Shown: in pieces, positions 27,196-36,800 of the stretch
Numbering within the stretch: position 1 is the stretch's first letter
How the letters are laid out: every line of letters begins with the position of its first letter
Origin: Frankia sp. AgB1.9
GTDB lineage: Bacteria; Actinomycetota; Actinomycetes; Frankiales; Frankiaceae
Assembly: GCF_016786355.1 (NCBI RefSeq)
Contig: NZ_JADWYX010000019.1
Coordinates: 463 to 64,462 of the forward strand
Reading direction: 5' to 3'
DNA: 64,000 nucleotides
The notes under the pieces: generated by a model
Databases searched by the model: none
What the model was told of the DNA's origin: nothing
Seen by the model: the letters and a program-made list of their open reading frames with translations, nothing else
Program-made: the position numbers and the translations under genes

Positions 27196-28311
27196 TCAGG
27201 AGACGGTCGTCGGGGTGGCGGCGTAGGTCACGCCGATGTCGCCGCCGGAGTCGCGGCCCTTGAGCTTGGGAAGCACCTCGGCCGCGAACAGCTCGAAGCA
27301 GTCCTTGGCCTCCTCGGCCGGCATGCCGCCGAAGCAGAGCGGCAGGACGATGCCACCGGCGTCGGTCATCTCGGCGTACTCGAGCAGCTTCTCGGTGACC
27401 TCCGCTGGCTTGCCCCAGACCTGGAGGTCGGCGAGGAAGCCGTTGAACTTCTCCATGCCGTGCTTCTGGATGTTCTTGGCGAGGCCGGCGTAGTACTCGT
27501 AACCCTCGATCTCGGCGAAGCCGAGGTTGTCGAACTCGTAGTGCTCGACCGTCGAGCGGGCCCAGCGCTGGAGGTAGACGTTGCGGATCTTGTCGATCTG
27601 GGCCTGGTTGTCGGCGACACCGGCCACGATCACCAGGACCGGCTTCGGCGCCTCGGTGCCGTTCAGCTCGAAGTAGCGCTCGCGGTACTTCTTGAGCTCC
27701 TCTATGGCCGTCGGCCACGGCTTCTGGGCGATGACCATCAGCCCGACGCCCATGCCGGCCATGATCTCCATCGACTCGGGCGACACCGCCGAGGCGAAGG
27801 TGCGGCCCTTGAAGCTGGCCACCGGACGGGGCCGGATCTCGACCCGCGGCTGCTTGTAGAGCTCGCCGTCGTACTCCAGCACCCCGGTCTCCAGGGCGTT
27901 CAGGAGCGCGGCGCTGTACTCCTTGAACCGGCGGCGGGACTCGCCCATCGGGACGCGGAAGCCGACGAACTCCTTCTGGCCGAGGCCCCGGCCGAGGCCG
28001 AGGATCGCGCGGCCGTCGGAGAGGTGGTCGAGCACCGAGAAGCTCTCCGCCACCCGCGCCGGGTCGTTCCACGGCAGGACGGTGACCATCGTGCCGAGCT
28101 TCAGCTTCGTGGTCCTGCTCGCCAGCCAGGCCAGCACCATCGACTGCTGCGAGGTGAGCTGGTAGTCGGAGAAGTGGTGCTCCGAGAGCCAGACCGAATC
28201 GAAACCAACCTCTTCGGCCCGAGCTGCGAGGGCCATCTCCGACCGGTAGACGTCCGCGTCGGTGACGTTGGGATCAAGATTGGCGAGTTGGAGGCCGAAT
28301 CCGATGTGCAT
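27196..28311 (-). CDS. LLM-class flavin-dependent monooxygenase
   Basis: A 371-aa luciferase-like enzyme (MHIGFGLQLANLDPNVTD, WLSEHHFSDYQLTSQQS, LDHLSDGRAILGLGRG). The SEHHF motif and the long insertion that follows are typical of bacterial luciferase-type FMN monooxygenases. The operon also encodes a flavin reductase (25689-26249), so a two-component oxygenase system is likely. The start codon at 28311 overlaps the palindrome TGAGCGCTCA, so repressor binding would directly cover the translation start region. Confidence 0.9.
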   Translation of the reverse strand: MHIGFGLQLANLDPNVTDADVYRSEMALAARAEEVGFDSVWLSEHHFSDYQLTSQQSMVLAWLASRTTKLKLGTMVTVLPWNDPARVAESFSVLDHLSDGRAILGLGRGLGQKEFVGFRVPMGESRRRFKEYSAALLNALETGVLEYDGELYKQPRVEIRPRPVASFKGRTFASAVSPESMEIMAGMGVGLMVIAQKPWPTAIEELKKYRERYFELNGTEAPKPVLVIVAGVADNQAQIDKIRNVYLQRWARSTVEHYEFDNLGFAEIEGYEYYAGLAKNIQKHGMEKFNGFLADLQVWGKPAEVTEKLLEYAEMTDAGGIVLPLCFGGMPAEEAKDCFELFAAEVLPKLKGRDSGGDIGVTYAATPTTVS

Positions 28312-28325
28312 GAGCGCTCACTTTA
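28311..28325. promoter_or_regulatory. Operator-like palindrome TGAGCGCTCA at the LLM start
   Basis: A perfect 10-bp palindrome (28311-28320) followed by CTTTA gives GAGCGCTCACTTTA, matching the window-wide CGyTCACTTA motif. It overlaps the start codon of the LLM gene. Confidence 0.55.
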
Positions 28326-28361
28326 TACGTTGAGGACGGTGGGAGCCAGCCCCGCCGCGGG

Positions 28362-29480
28362 CTACCGGACGGCGCCGGCAGCACGCAGGCTGGTTACTTC
28401 TTCGGCCGAGAACCCCCAGTCGGACAGGGCCTCGTCGGTGTGCTGCCCAGGGGCGGGCGGCGGGCCGGCAACCGCCGGCGGGGTCCGGCTGAACCGCGGT
28501 GCCGGAGCCGGCTGGACCACCCCGGCGACCTCCGTGAAGGTGCCGCGGTGGCGGTTGTGGGGATGGTCCGGAGCCTCGTCCGGTTCGAGCACCGGGGCGA
28601 AGCAGACGCTGGTGCCGTCGAACGTGGCGCTCCACTCGTCGCGGGTCCTGGTCCGGATCACCGCGGCGAGGCGCTCCTTCGTGGCCGGCCAGGACGGTCG
28701 GTCGTCGGGACCGGGATCGAGGTCGGTCAGCTCCGCGAGCTGCCGGCGGGCCTTGGGGTCGATCGCCCCGAGCGAGATGTACCGGCCGTCGGCCGTCTCG
28801 TAGGCGTCGTAGAACCAGGCGCCGCCGTCGAGGAGGTTGGTGCCCCGTTCCCCCCAGTCCCCGGCCGCGCGCAGGCCGTGGATCATCCCGGACAGCAGCG
28901 CGGCACCGTCGACCATGGCTGCGTCGACGACCTGGCCCTGGCCGGAGCGGGCGGACTCGAGCAGGGCGCACACGATGCCGAAGGCGAGCAGCAGGCCGCC
29001 CCCACCGAAGTCGCCCACGATGTTGACCGGCGGCACGGGCGGGACGCCCGGCCTGCCGACCATGGCCAGGGTGCCGGCGAGAGCGACGTAGTTGATGTCC
29101 CGGCCTGGCGCCTGCGCATACGGGCCGTCCTGGCCCCAGCCGGTCATCCGCCCGTAGACCAGGCCCGGCCGGCGAGCGAGGCAGTCGTCGGGCCCGAGCC
29201 CGAGCCGCTCGGTGACACCCGGGCGGAACCCCTCGATGAGGACGTCGGCGTGGTCGACCAGCCTGAGCACGGCCTCCCGCCCGTCGGCGTGCTTCAGGTC
29301 GATGCCCACCGAGCGACGGCCGCGGGCGTTCACGTCCCAGGACGGCGCCTCGGCGCCGACGCTGTCGGCCCGGTCGACGCGGAGCACCTCGGCGCCCATG
29401 TCGGACAGCATCATGGCGGCGAACGGCCCGGGGCCGATGCCAGCCAGCTCGACGACCCGGTAGCCGCGCAGCACGCTCAT
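28362..29480 (-). CDS. Alpha-methylacyl-CoA racemase-like class III CoA-transferase
   Basis: A 372-aa CaiB/BaiF family member closest in pattern to AMACR: ELAGIGPGPFAAMMLSDMGAEV, GRMTGWGQDGPYAQAPGRDINY, and the active-site NIVGDFGGGGLLLAFG with the catalytic Asp. AMACR enzymes epimerise (2R)- to (2S)-methyl CoA esters so that dehydrogenation can proceed, as needed for sterol side chains or phytanic-type acids. ATG 29480 is preferred, because the in-frame ATG at 29504 lies within the operator-like site. It resembles 44637-45878 along its length. Confidence 0.9.
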   Translation of the reverse strand: MSVLRGYRVVELAGIGPGPFAAMMLSDMGAEVLRVDRADSVGAEAPSWDVNARGRRSVGIDLKHADGREAVLRLVDHADVLIEGFRPGVTERLGLGPDDCLARRPGLVYGRMTGWGQDGPYAQAPGRDINYVALAGTLAMVGRPGVPPVPPVNIVGDFGGGGLLLAFGIVCALLESARSGQGQVVDAAMVDGAALLSGMIHGLRAAGDWGERGTNLLDGGAWFYDAYETADGRYISLGAIDPKARRQLAELTDLDPGPDDRPSWPATKERLAAVIRTRTRDEWSATFDGTSVCFAPVLEPDEAPDHPHNRHRGTFTEVAGVVQPAPAPRFSRTPPAVAGPPPAPGQHTDEALSDWGFSAEEVTSLRAAGAVR

Positions 29481-29499
29481 ACCGCCGCCGCCACTGATA

Positions 29500-29514
29500 A
29501 GCATGCGTTCACTC
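29500..29514. promoter_or_regulatory. Operator-like site before the AMACR-like gene
   Basis: AGCATGCGTTCACTC lies 20 nt upstream of the chosen start and matches AGTrnnCGyTCACT with one change in the left arm. Confidence 0.5.
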
Positions 29515-29582
29515 TGTAAGCCATCCGATGCTCCGCCTCACGGGTCCCGATCTGGTCCTCGCCGGTGGGCCGACGCCCGGCC

Positions 29583-30773
29583 TCAGCTGCCCGCGGGCGC
29601 GGGGACGTCGAGGACGACGGCGGTGGCCATGCCGCCGCCGGCGCACATGGCGGCGACCCCGATGCCGCCGCCGCGCCGGCGCAGCTCGTGCGTCATCGTG
29701 ATGATCATCCGGGAGCCGCTCATGGCGACCGGGTGGCCGAGGCTGCACCCGCTGCCGGAGACGTTCACGATCGTGTCGTCGAGGCCGAGGATCCGGGTGG
29801 TGCCCACGGCGACCGAGGCGAACGCCTCGTTGATCTCCCAGAGCGCGACGTCGCCGATCGTCAGACCGGCCCGGTCCAGCACCTTCGGGATCGCGAGCGT
29901 CGGGGCCAGGCCGGTGTTCTCCGGCAGGACGCCCACCGAGGCCCAGGCCCGGATGACACCCAGCGGCTCAAGCCCGCGCTGCTCGGCGAACCGGCTGTCC
30001 GCGAGCACCATCGCCGCGGCGCCGTCGTTGACGCCGGAGGCGTTGCCGGCCGTGATGCTGAAGCCGTCGATCTCCGGGTGAATGGGCTTCAGCGCGGCCA
30101 GCCGCTCCAGCGTGGTCGTCCGCCGCGGGTGCTCGTCAACGGCGAACGTCACGGTGGTGCCGTCGCGCCGCGCCACCTCCAGCGGGAAGATCTCCTCGAC
30201 GAAGCTGCCCGCGTCGATCGCCGCGACGGCGCGCTGGTGGGACCGCAGCGCCCAGGCGTCCATCTCCTCCCGGGTGAGGCCCGCCTGCACCGCCGCGTTC
30301 CAGCCGACGGTGATCGACATGTCCCGGCACGGCGCCTGGGGCGTCTCGGGGTGGCTGTAGGCGAGCCAGTCCTCGTCCCAGTCGTCGGTACCGGGGAACC
30401 GCCAGCGGGCGCGCGGCTTGGTGGAGGCCGACTGCACACCCCCGGCGATGACGACGCGGTCCATCCCGGACCGGATCGACGCGGCCGCGCTCTGCACGGC
30501 GGCGAGGCCGGAGGCGCAGTGCCGGTTGTGGGCGACGCCCGGTACCTGCGGGATACCGGCGTTCACCGCCGCGTACCGGGCGATGTCGCCACCGCCGTAC
30601 AGCGACTCGCCAAGCACGACGTCGTCGACGAGGGAGGGGTCGACCCCCGACCGGTCGAGCGCCTCGGCCACCGCCCGGGTGCCGAGTTCGAACGCGCTCA
30701 CCTCCGTGAGCGAGCCCTTGTACGCCGTCCCGATCGCCGTCCGCGCCGTCGCCACAATCACCGCCTCAGACAC
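29583..30773 (-). CDS. Acetyl-CoA acyltransferase (thiolase)
   Basis: Complete 396-aa thiolase from GTG 30773 with GGAGG 8 nt upstream. Visible elements are the nucleophile loop VAHNRHCASG near residue 86, NEAFASVAVG, a GHPVAMSGSRM histidine motif and the C-terminal MCAGGGMATAVVLD with the second Cys. All catalytic residues are present. It is a close paralogue of the truncated gene at 1-851. It leads the minus-strand run AMACR, LLM, SDR, flavin reductase and amidohydrolase. Longer in-frame starts upstream run into a tandem repeat and are rejected. Confidence 0.93.
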   Translation of the reverse strand: MSEAVIVATARTAIGTAYKGSLTEVSAFELGTRAVAEALDRSGVDPSLVDDVVLGESLYGGGDIARYAAVNAGIPQVPGVAHNRHCASGLAAVQSAAASIRSGMDRVVIAGGVQSASTKPRARWRFPGTDDWDEDWLAYSHPETPQAPCRDMSITVGWNAAVQAGLTREEMDAWALRSHQRAVAAIDAGSFVEEIFPLEVARRDGTTVTFAVDEHPRRTTTLERLAALKPIHPEIDGFSITAGNASGVNDGAAAMVLADSRFAEQRGLEPLGVIRAWASVGVLPENTGLAPTLAIPKVLDRAGLTIGDVALWEINEAFASVAVGTTRILGLDDTIVNVSGSGCSLGHPVAMSGSRMIITMTHELRRRGGGIGVAAMCAGGGMATAVVLDVPAPAGS

Positions 30774-30864
30774 CGCGGCTGCCTCCTGGGGTCTCGTGGC
30801 GCGGTCGGGTGACTGCCTACCGGCCGTTGGGGCGCTTCCCATCGCTCTGGGTCGCGTCGAACTG

Positions 30865-30896
30865 TGTTGCCCAACCGTGTTGCCCAACCGTGTTGC
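30865..30896. repeat. 13-bp tandem repeat, about 2.5 units
   Basis: TGTTGCCCAACCG is repeated exactly at 30865-30877 and 30878-30890, and begins a third time. It directly abuts the operator-like site that follows. Confidence 0.7.
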
Positions 30897-30898
30897 GA

Positions 30899-30912
30899 AG
30901 TATCTGCTCACT
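30899..30912. promoter_or_regulatory. Operator-like site upstream of the thiolase
   Basis: AGTATCTGCTCACT matches the shared motif. It lies 126-139 nt before the thiolase start, implying an untranslated leader or an upstream promoter. Confidence 0.45.
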
Positions 30913-31027
30913 CACGATAGGGAGGGAGCGACCGGCGGCGCAACCGGGTCGCGCCCACGACCGCTGTGGCCCCCCTGACACACTGCGACCGCGAGCTTGA
31001 CGGGACGCCACCCTCCGCCATACTAAA

Positions 31028-31044
31028 TGAGTACTCGCTCATTA
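31028..31044. promoter_or_regulatory. Operator-like palindrome before the amidohydrolase
   Basis: TGAGTACTCGCTCATTA; the surrounding AATGAG-N6-CTCATT (31026-31043) is a perfect inverted repeat. It is 22 nt upstream of the start at 31066 and belongs to the window-wide motif family. Confidence 0.6.
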
Positions 31045-31065
31045 GCAGATCGAAGGTGACGGGCC

Positions 31066-32262
31066 GTGGACTACGCTCTGATCGACGCGGACGGGCACTA
31101 CTACGAGCCGGACGACTGCTTCTCCCGGCACATCGAGGCCCGGTACAAGGACGCGACCATCCGGGTCGACCGGGCCGAGGACGGCCTGGGCCGGGTCTTC
31201 GTCGGCGACCGGCGCACCTTCATGAGCGTCATGCCGGGCGACTACGCCTCAGCCCCCGGCGCGTTGCAGGGACTGTTCGCCGGCGGGGTCGCGGACGGGT
31301 TCGCCCATCGCGAGGTGCTCAACGCCAAGGACTACCCAGCGTTCACGAGGCGGGCCGAGCGGCTCACCCTGATGGACTCCCAGTCCGTCGAGGCCACGAT
31401 CCTGCTGCCGACGCTCGGCATCTCCGTCGAGCGGGACCTGGAGCACGACGTCGAGCTCAGCTACGCCAGCCTGCGGGCCTTCAACCGCTGGCTGGAGGAG
31501 GACTGGGGCTACGCCGCGCAGGAGCGGATCTTCGCGGTGCCGCTGCTGTCACTGCTCGACATCGACCACGCGGTCGCCGAGCTGCGCCGGGTGATCGACG
31601 CCGGCGCGCGGCTGGTCCATCTGCGGCCCGGGCCTGTCGGCCACCGCTCCCCCGCCGACCCGGTCAACGACCCGTTCTGGGCGCTGTGCGCCGAGGCTGG
31701 CGTGCCGGTCGTGTTCCACACCTCGAACTGCGGCTACGCCGACCTCTACGGGGTGCACTGGTCGGAGGACCCGCGCAACCCGTCCCACCTCCAGTCGCCG
31801 CTGCAGTGGGCGCTGTGCAACACCGAGCGGCCGATCGTCGACACCATGATCGCGCTGACCCTGCACAACCTGTTCGGCCGCCACCCGGACCTGCGGATCC
31901 TCTCGATCGAGAACGGCAGCAGCTGGCTGCGGCCACTGCTCAAGACCGTCGACAAGGCCGCCTCCCTCGGCCGGCGCGGCCCGATGATCGGTGGAAGCCT
32001 CCCGGGGAAGCCCAGCGAGGCGCTCACCGACCACCTGTGGGTCGTCCCGTTCCCGGAGGACGACGTCGACGACCTGCTCGACGTCCTCGGGCCGGACCAC
32101 GTCCTGTTCGGCTCCGACTTTCCGCACCCCGAGGGCCTGCGGGAGCCGCTCGACTACGCGGCGAGCCTGGGCCGCCAGGACCCCACCACCACCCGCAAGG
32201 TCCTGCGCGGCAACACCGCCCAGCTGCTCGGCCTCCCGGACCGGACGCCGGCGGCGCGCTGA
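31066..32262 (+). CDS. Amidohydrolase family 2 metal-dependent hydrolase
   Basis: A 398-aa TIM-barrel amidohydrolase (DYALIDADGHYYEPDDCF at the start, VVFHTSNCGYADLYG in the barrel, HVLFGSDFPHPEGL with the catalytic Asp at the end). The first metal site is written D-x-D-x-H rather than H-x-H, as in many actinobacterial members. Function is probably decarboxylation or C-C bond hydrolysis of an acid intermediate. It is a single-gene unit, divergent from the thiolase-led run, and ends at a hairpin shared with the convergent ABC gene. Confidence 0.88.
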   Translation: MDYALIDADGHYYEPDDCFSRHIEARYKDATIRVDRAEDGLGRVFVGDRRTFMSVMPGDYASAPGALQGLFAGGVADGFAHREVLNAKDYPAFTRRAERLTLMDSQSVEATILLPTLGISVERDLEHDVELSYASLRAFNRWLEEDWGYAAQERIFAVPLLSLLDIDHAVAELRRVIDAGARLVHLRPGPVGHRSPADPVNDPFWALCAEAGVPVVFHTSNCGYADLYGVHWSEDPRNPSHLQSPLQWALCNTERPIVDTMIALTLHNLFGRHPDLRILSIENGSSWLRPLLKTVDKAASLGRRGPMIGGSLPGKPSEALTDHLWVVPFPEDDVDDLLDVLGPDHVLFGSDFPHPEGLREPLDYAASLGRQDPTTTRKVLRGNTAQLLGLPDRTPAAR

Positions 32263-32272
32263 GTCGACACCA

Positions 32273-32307
32273 CGAAGGCGGCGGCCCACCCGGGCCACCG
32301 CCTTTCG
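32273..32307. terminator. Bidirectional hairpin between convergent genes
   Basis: AAGGCGG and CCGCCTT enclose GGCCC/GGGCC with a short loop, ending in TTT on the plus strand and AA-rich on the minus side. The position, 10 nt after one stop and 18 nt before the opposing stop, fits a two-way terminator. Confidence 0.75.
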
Positions 32308-32324
32308 TCGTCTGCCTGGCCCGG

Positions 32325-33041
32325 TCAGGCGGCCTCGTCGACCCCGCCCAGGTAGAGGCGCTCGATCTCGGACTCCCGGGCGGCCAGCTCGGCGGCGGGG
32401 ATCTCGGCCCGCACCAGGCCCTCGTTCATGATCAGGGCGCGGTCGACGAAGCTCGCCGCGAAGTGGATGTGCTGCTCGACGAGCACCACCCCGGCGGACA
32501 GCGCGGTGGCCACGGCGCGCAGCCGCTCCAGGATGCGCTCGCTGACGGCCGGGGCCAGGCCGAACGACAGCTCGTCGATGAGCAACACCGTCGGGTGACG
32601 CCCCACGGTCCTGGCAAGCGCCAGCATCTGCTGCTCGCCGCCGGAGAGCACCCCGGCCTTCAGTGGCAGCTTCGGGCGCAGCTCGGGGAACAGCTCGATG
32701 GCCTCGTCGACGGGGGCGCCGGCCAGCTGGAGGTTCTGGCGGACTGTCAGCGACGGGAAGGTGCTGCGTCCCTCCAGCACGATGCCGACCTGACCGCGGC
32801 TGCGCCGGTACGCGGGGCCGACCAGCGGCGTCCCGTCGACGCGCACCTCGCCGCCGTACTTGCCCAGGAAGCCGGCTATCGCCATCAGCGTGGTGGTCTT
32901 GCCCGCGCCGTTACGGCCGAGCAGACCGACGATCTCGCCCCGCCCTACCGAGAACGACACGTCGTGGATCACCGCGAGCGAGCCGTACCCGGCCGTCAGC
33001 CCGCGGACCTCTAACGCCGCCCCTGCCGCGTCCTCGGCCAT
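32325..33041 (-). CDS. livF: ABC transporter ATP-binding protein, LivF-like
   Basis: A 238-aa nucleotide-binding subunit. Walker A is GRNGAGKTT (42-50), the signature is LSGGEQQ (131-137) and Walker B is LLIDE (152-156) followed by the LSFGLAP string typical of LivF of branched-chain amino-acid type importers. No LivG, LivH or LivM gene lies in the window, and the only solute-binding protein is 28 kb away (61501-62745). It may serve permeases encoded elsewhere. Such transporters in catabolic clusters often import aromatic or organic acids. Confidence 0.9.
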   Translation of the reverse strand: MAEDAAGAALEVRGLTAGYGSLAVIHDVSFSVGRGEIVGLLGRNGAGKTTTLMAIAGFLGKYGGEVRVDGTPLVGPAYRRSRGQVGIVLEGRSTFPSLTVRQNLQLAGAPVDEAIELFPELRPKLPLKAGVLSGGEQQMLALARTVGRHPTVLLIDELSFGLAPAVSERILERLRAVATALSAGVVLVEQHIHFAASFVDRALIMNEGLVRAEIPAAELAARESEIERLYLGGVDEAA

Positions 33042-33138
33042 CTGCGCTCCCTGCTCTCGTCCTGGTGTCGTGAGGGTCTGCTCGTCGTCGCGGCCTGCTC
33101 GTCGTAGTGGTCGGTTCGCCGGGCGCTCGCTGGCCTGC

Positions 33139-33882
33139 TCAGCTCACGTCGACGGTCGCGGCGGAGGCCACGACCACCTCGCGGACCGCCAGGTACTCCG
33201 ACCGGCCGAACAGGCCGCCGGTGGGCGGGTTCTGCTGGAACCAGCTGACCCGGCCGCGCAGGCCGGCGAGATCGGCGAAGTAGACCTCGTTGACGGCGTC
33301 GTAGGCCGGCTCGTCGCCCGTCGGGTCCGGATGGTTCTGGACGTAGGCCTGGCCACGGGCGGCCTCGGGGATCACCGCGGACGCGCCGGACGTCTGGACC
33401 ACGCCGCCATGCTCGGCCCACAGGCGGGAGAACTCGGCCCTGGTGAGTCCGTCGGCCCGCCGGGACAGGGCGATGTGCTTGAAGGCGCCACCACCCGACG
33501 CGGCGTGGGCCGCGAGCCAGTCGGCCCCGCGCGCCACCCGCTCCCGCGCGACGACGCTGCTCGCGACGAGGCCGGCCGCCGTGACACCCGTGGCCGTGGC
33601 GCCGGCCGCCGTGGCGCCGGTGGCCGCCTGCCAGGCCTCGAACCGGGCGAGGCACTCGGCGTCGGGAAACCACAGGAAGCTGACGACGTCGTGGCTGGTG
33701 CCCGAGCCGGGGCGCTCGGCCGGCCCGGACAGGCCGGCCAGCACAGTGGCCACCGTGACCCGGGCCGGGCGCGCGTCCGGCGGAGCCTCGGCCGCGCGCC
33801 GTGCCTCCCGCCGCCAGGCGGCCTCGAACGCGTCCGCCGACCGCGCCGGGCCAGCCGCCCCGAACCGGATCAGCTTGATCAT
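33139..33882 (-). CDS. EthD-domain protein
   Basis: A 247-aa protein with two ferredoxin-like halves. The C-terminal one (FKHIALSRRADGLTRAEFSRLWAEHGGVV, positions about 135-165, then QNHPDP and YDAVNEVYFADLAGL) is an EthD dimeric alpha/beta-barrel domain. The N-terminal half is similar but degraded and contains an Ala/Thr/Gly-rich low-complexity patch (ATGATAAGATATGVTAAG). EthD proteins are needed for some P450 and degradation systems but have no fixed chemistry. ATG 33882 overlaps the upstream oxidoreductase stop by 4 nt, so it is translated with that enzyme. Confidence 0.78.
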   Translation of the reverse strand: MIKLIRFGAAGPARSADAFEAAWRREARRAAEAPPDARPARVTVATVLAGLSGPAERPGSGTSHDVVSFLWFPDAECLARFEAWQAATGATAAGATATGVTAAGLVASSVVARERVARGADWLAAHAASGGGAFKHIALSRRADGLTRAEFSRLWAEHGGVVQTSGASAVIPEAARGQAYVQNHPDPTGDEPAYDAVNEVYFADLAGLRGRVSWFQQNPPTGGLFGRSEYLAVREVVVASAATVDVS

Positions 33883-36800
33883 GCGGCGGTCGATCCCGCT
33901 GGCAGCAGGCCCGCGACGTCGGCGCGCCACCGCTCGACGGCCGCTTCCTTGATCGGCCCGTAGCCCTTGATCGCCATCGCCGACTCGGCGGCCCGCACCT
34001 GGTCGGCGTACGGCAGCTCGGCCGCCAGGACAGTGCGCAGCAGCCGCTCGTACTCGACGACGACCGCCCGCTCGGTGCGCCGGTCCGGGTCGAGGCCGAA
34101 CACGTCGAACGGGGTCCCGCGCAGCCGGCGGGCCGCCCGCAGGCCCCGGAACGCGACCGCGTACGGCCGGCCAGCCGGCAGCTTGTGCTTGAGCCCCAGA
34201 CGCCGCAGCGTCGGCGGGTGCAGGTGGTACGTGACGCGGTACGGGCCGTCGATGCCGAGCTCGGCCGCCGTCTCGGCGTGGTCGGCCAGCAGGTGCAGCC
34301 GGGCGACCTCGTACTCGTCCTTGTAGGTGAGCACCTTGAACCAGCTCTCGGCGACGGCCCTGGTCAGGGCCCAGCCGTGGCCGGCGTCGTCGCGCCCGGC
34401 GGCCGTGGCCACCAGCGCGAGGAACCGGCTGGCCCGGCGGGCGTCCTGGTAGTCGACCGTCTGCGCGGCGCGCCGGCCGAGCAGCTCGCTCAGGTCGGCC
34501 GGCAGATCGGCGGGCAGGCCGGCCCCGTCGAGAAGCCCGGCGGCGGCCACGAGCGCGTCCGGCGACGGGTCGAAGATGCTCGGCTTCGTCACCGTGGGGG
34601 TGTCCCCGCCGACGGCCGCGAGCGCGGCCTCGACGGCCGCCGGGTCGTGGACGGCCCAGCGGCCCCAGACGAAGGCGGCCCGGTTGTCCGTCGCGGCCCG
34701 GCCGGTGCGGCTCATCGCCTGCTCCAGGTCGGCCGGCGCGAGCGGCAGGCCGCCGAGCTGGAACGCCGCCCCGAGCAGCACGATGTTGGCCAGCAGCTGG
34801 TTGGCGAAGACCTGCTCGGCGATCCGCTTCGCGTCCAGGAACGCCGCCCGGCCAGCACCAACCCGCTCGGAGATCGCCGCGCGCATCGCCACTTCGTCGG
34901 GCGCGGCGAGGTCACGCTGGAGCATCGCGGCCGTCGGAACCACGGTCACGTCGACGACCGCCACGGTCTCCCCCGGCCGCACGGTCGCCAGGTGCTTGGC
35001 CGACGCCGCCTGCAGGATGTCGCCGGACAGGTAGAGGTCGGCACCGCCGGCACCGACCGTCGGCGAACCGAGCGCGCCGTCCTGGCCGGCCACGGACAGC
35101 TGCAGGTGCGAGACGACCGCGCCGGCCTTCTGCGAGAGCCCGGTCTGGTCGACACCCGCGACGGTCAGGCCGGCCGACTTCGCGGCGGTCGCGAGGATCC
35201 GGGCCGCGGTGATGACGCCGGTACCGCCGACGCCGGTGAAGTAGATGCCGAACCGGCCGTCCACGACGGGCCGCACCGGTTCGGGCAGCCCACCCGACGG
35301 CAGCGCCGGGCGCGGGTGCGCCTTGGGCTTGGCCCCCTGCGTGCGCGGCGAGCGGCGCACCCTGCTGGGCTTGCGCGGGGTGATCGTCACGAACGACGGG
35401 CAGTCGCCCTCGAGGCAGGTGTAGTCGCGGTTGCAGGACAGGTCGTCGACGCGGCGCTTCTCGCCGAGCTCGGTCTGGTGTGGCAGCACGGACAGGCAGT
35501 TGCTCTTGACCGAGCAGTCGCCGCAGCCTTCGCACACCGCCTCGTTGATGACCACCCGCCGCGGCGGCTCGGGCAGCAGGCCGCGCTTGCGCAGCCGGCG
35601 TGACTCGGCGGCGCAGCGCTGGTCGTAGATGACCACCGTCACGCCGGGCACCCCGCGCAGTTCCGCCTGCACCTCGTCGAGCCGGTCGCGGCCGAGCACC
35701 TTCACGCCGGGCGCGAACCGGGCCCGGCGGCCGTAGTGCTTCGGCTCCTCGGCGCAGACGACGACCCGCTCGACGCCCTCGGCCTCCAGCATCCGGGTCA
35801 TCGCCGGGACGTCCATCAGGCCGACGACGTCCTGGCCGCCGGTCATCGCGACCGCCGCGTTGTAGAGGATCTTGAAGGTGACGTTGGCTTTGGCGGCGAC
35901 GCTGGCGCGGATCGCCAGGATGCCGGAGTGGGAGAGCGTCCCGTCGCCGAGGTTCTGGATCAGGTGTGGCTCGTCGACGAACGGCGCGAGGCCGATCCAC
36001 GGCACGCCCTCGGCGCCCATCGGCGTCGGCGGGAGGCTCTTCATGCCCTGGTGGCGGGCCTCGAAGTACATGATCCCGTGACAGCCGACGCCACCGCCGA
36101 CCAGTGCCCCGTCCGGGAACACCGTCGAGCGGTTGTGCGGGCAGCCGCTGCAGAAGCCCGGCGGCCGGGCCGGCAGGTCGAGCACCGGCAGCGACAGCGT
36201 CGGCGACGCCAGCAGCGGCAGCGACCGCCGCCGGGTTGACCCGCCCACCGAGGCGCCGTTGGCGGAGGCGCCCACGGCCGCGCCGACCGTTGCCAGCTCG
36301 GGCAGGACCCGGCGCAGGACGGCCGCGACCTTCGCCGCGTCCAGCTCACCGGCAGTCCCGACGAGGGCGCGCCCGGCGCTGTCCCGCTTGCCGGCGAGGC
36401 GGGTGGCGTCGCCGGCCTCGTGCAGCACGGCACGCAGCTGCGTCTCGACGAACGGCCGCTTCTCCTCGATGACGACCAGCTCGTCGACGGAGCGGGCGAA
36501 CTCCAGCACCGTCTCGGCGACCAGCGGATAGGTCATCCCGAGCCGCAGGATCCGGACCCCGAGCGCCGCCAGCTCGGCGGCGCCGAGCCCCAGGTCGCCC
36601 AGCGCCTGCATCACGTCGAAGTAGGTCTTGCCGGCACAGACGATGCCGAGGCGCGCGCCGGGCGCCGCCCCGCTGACCCGGTCGAGGCCGTTGTGCCGGG
36701 CGTAGGCCGCCGCGGCGCGCAGCCGCAGGTCGAGGACCTGCTCCTCCTGCGCGGGCGCGGTGTGCGGGCCGACCGAGGTCCCGGGCAGGTGCCGCCACGG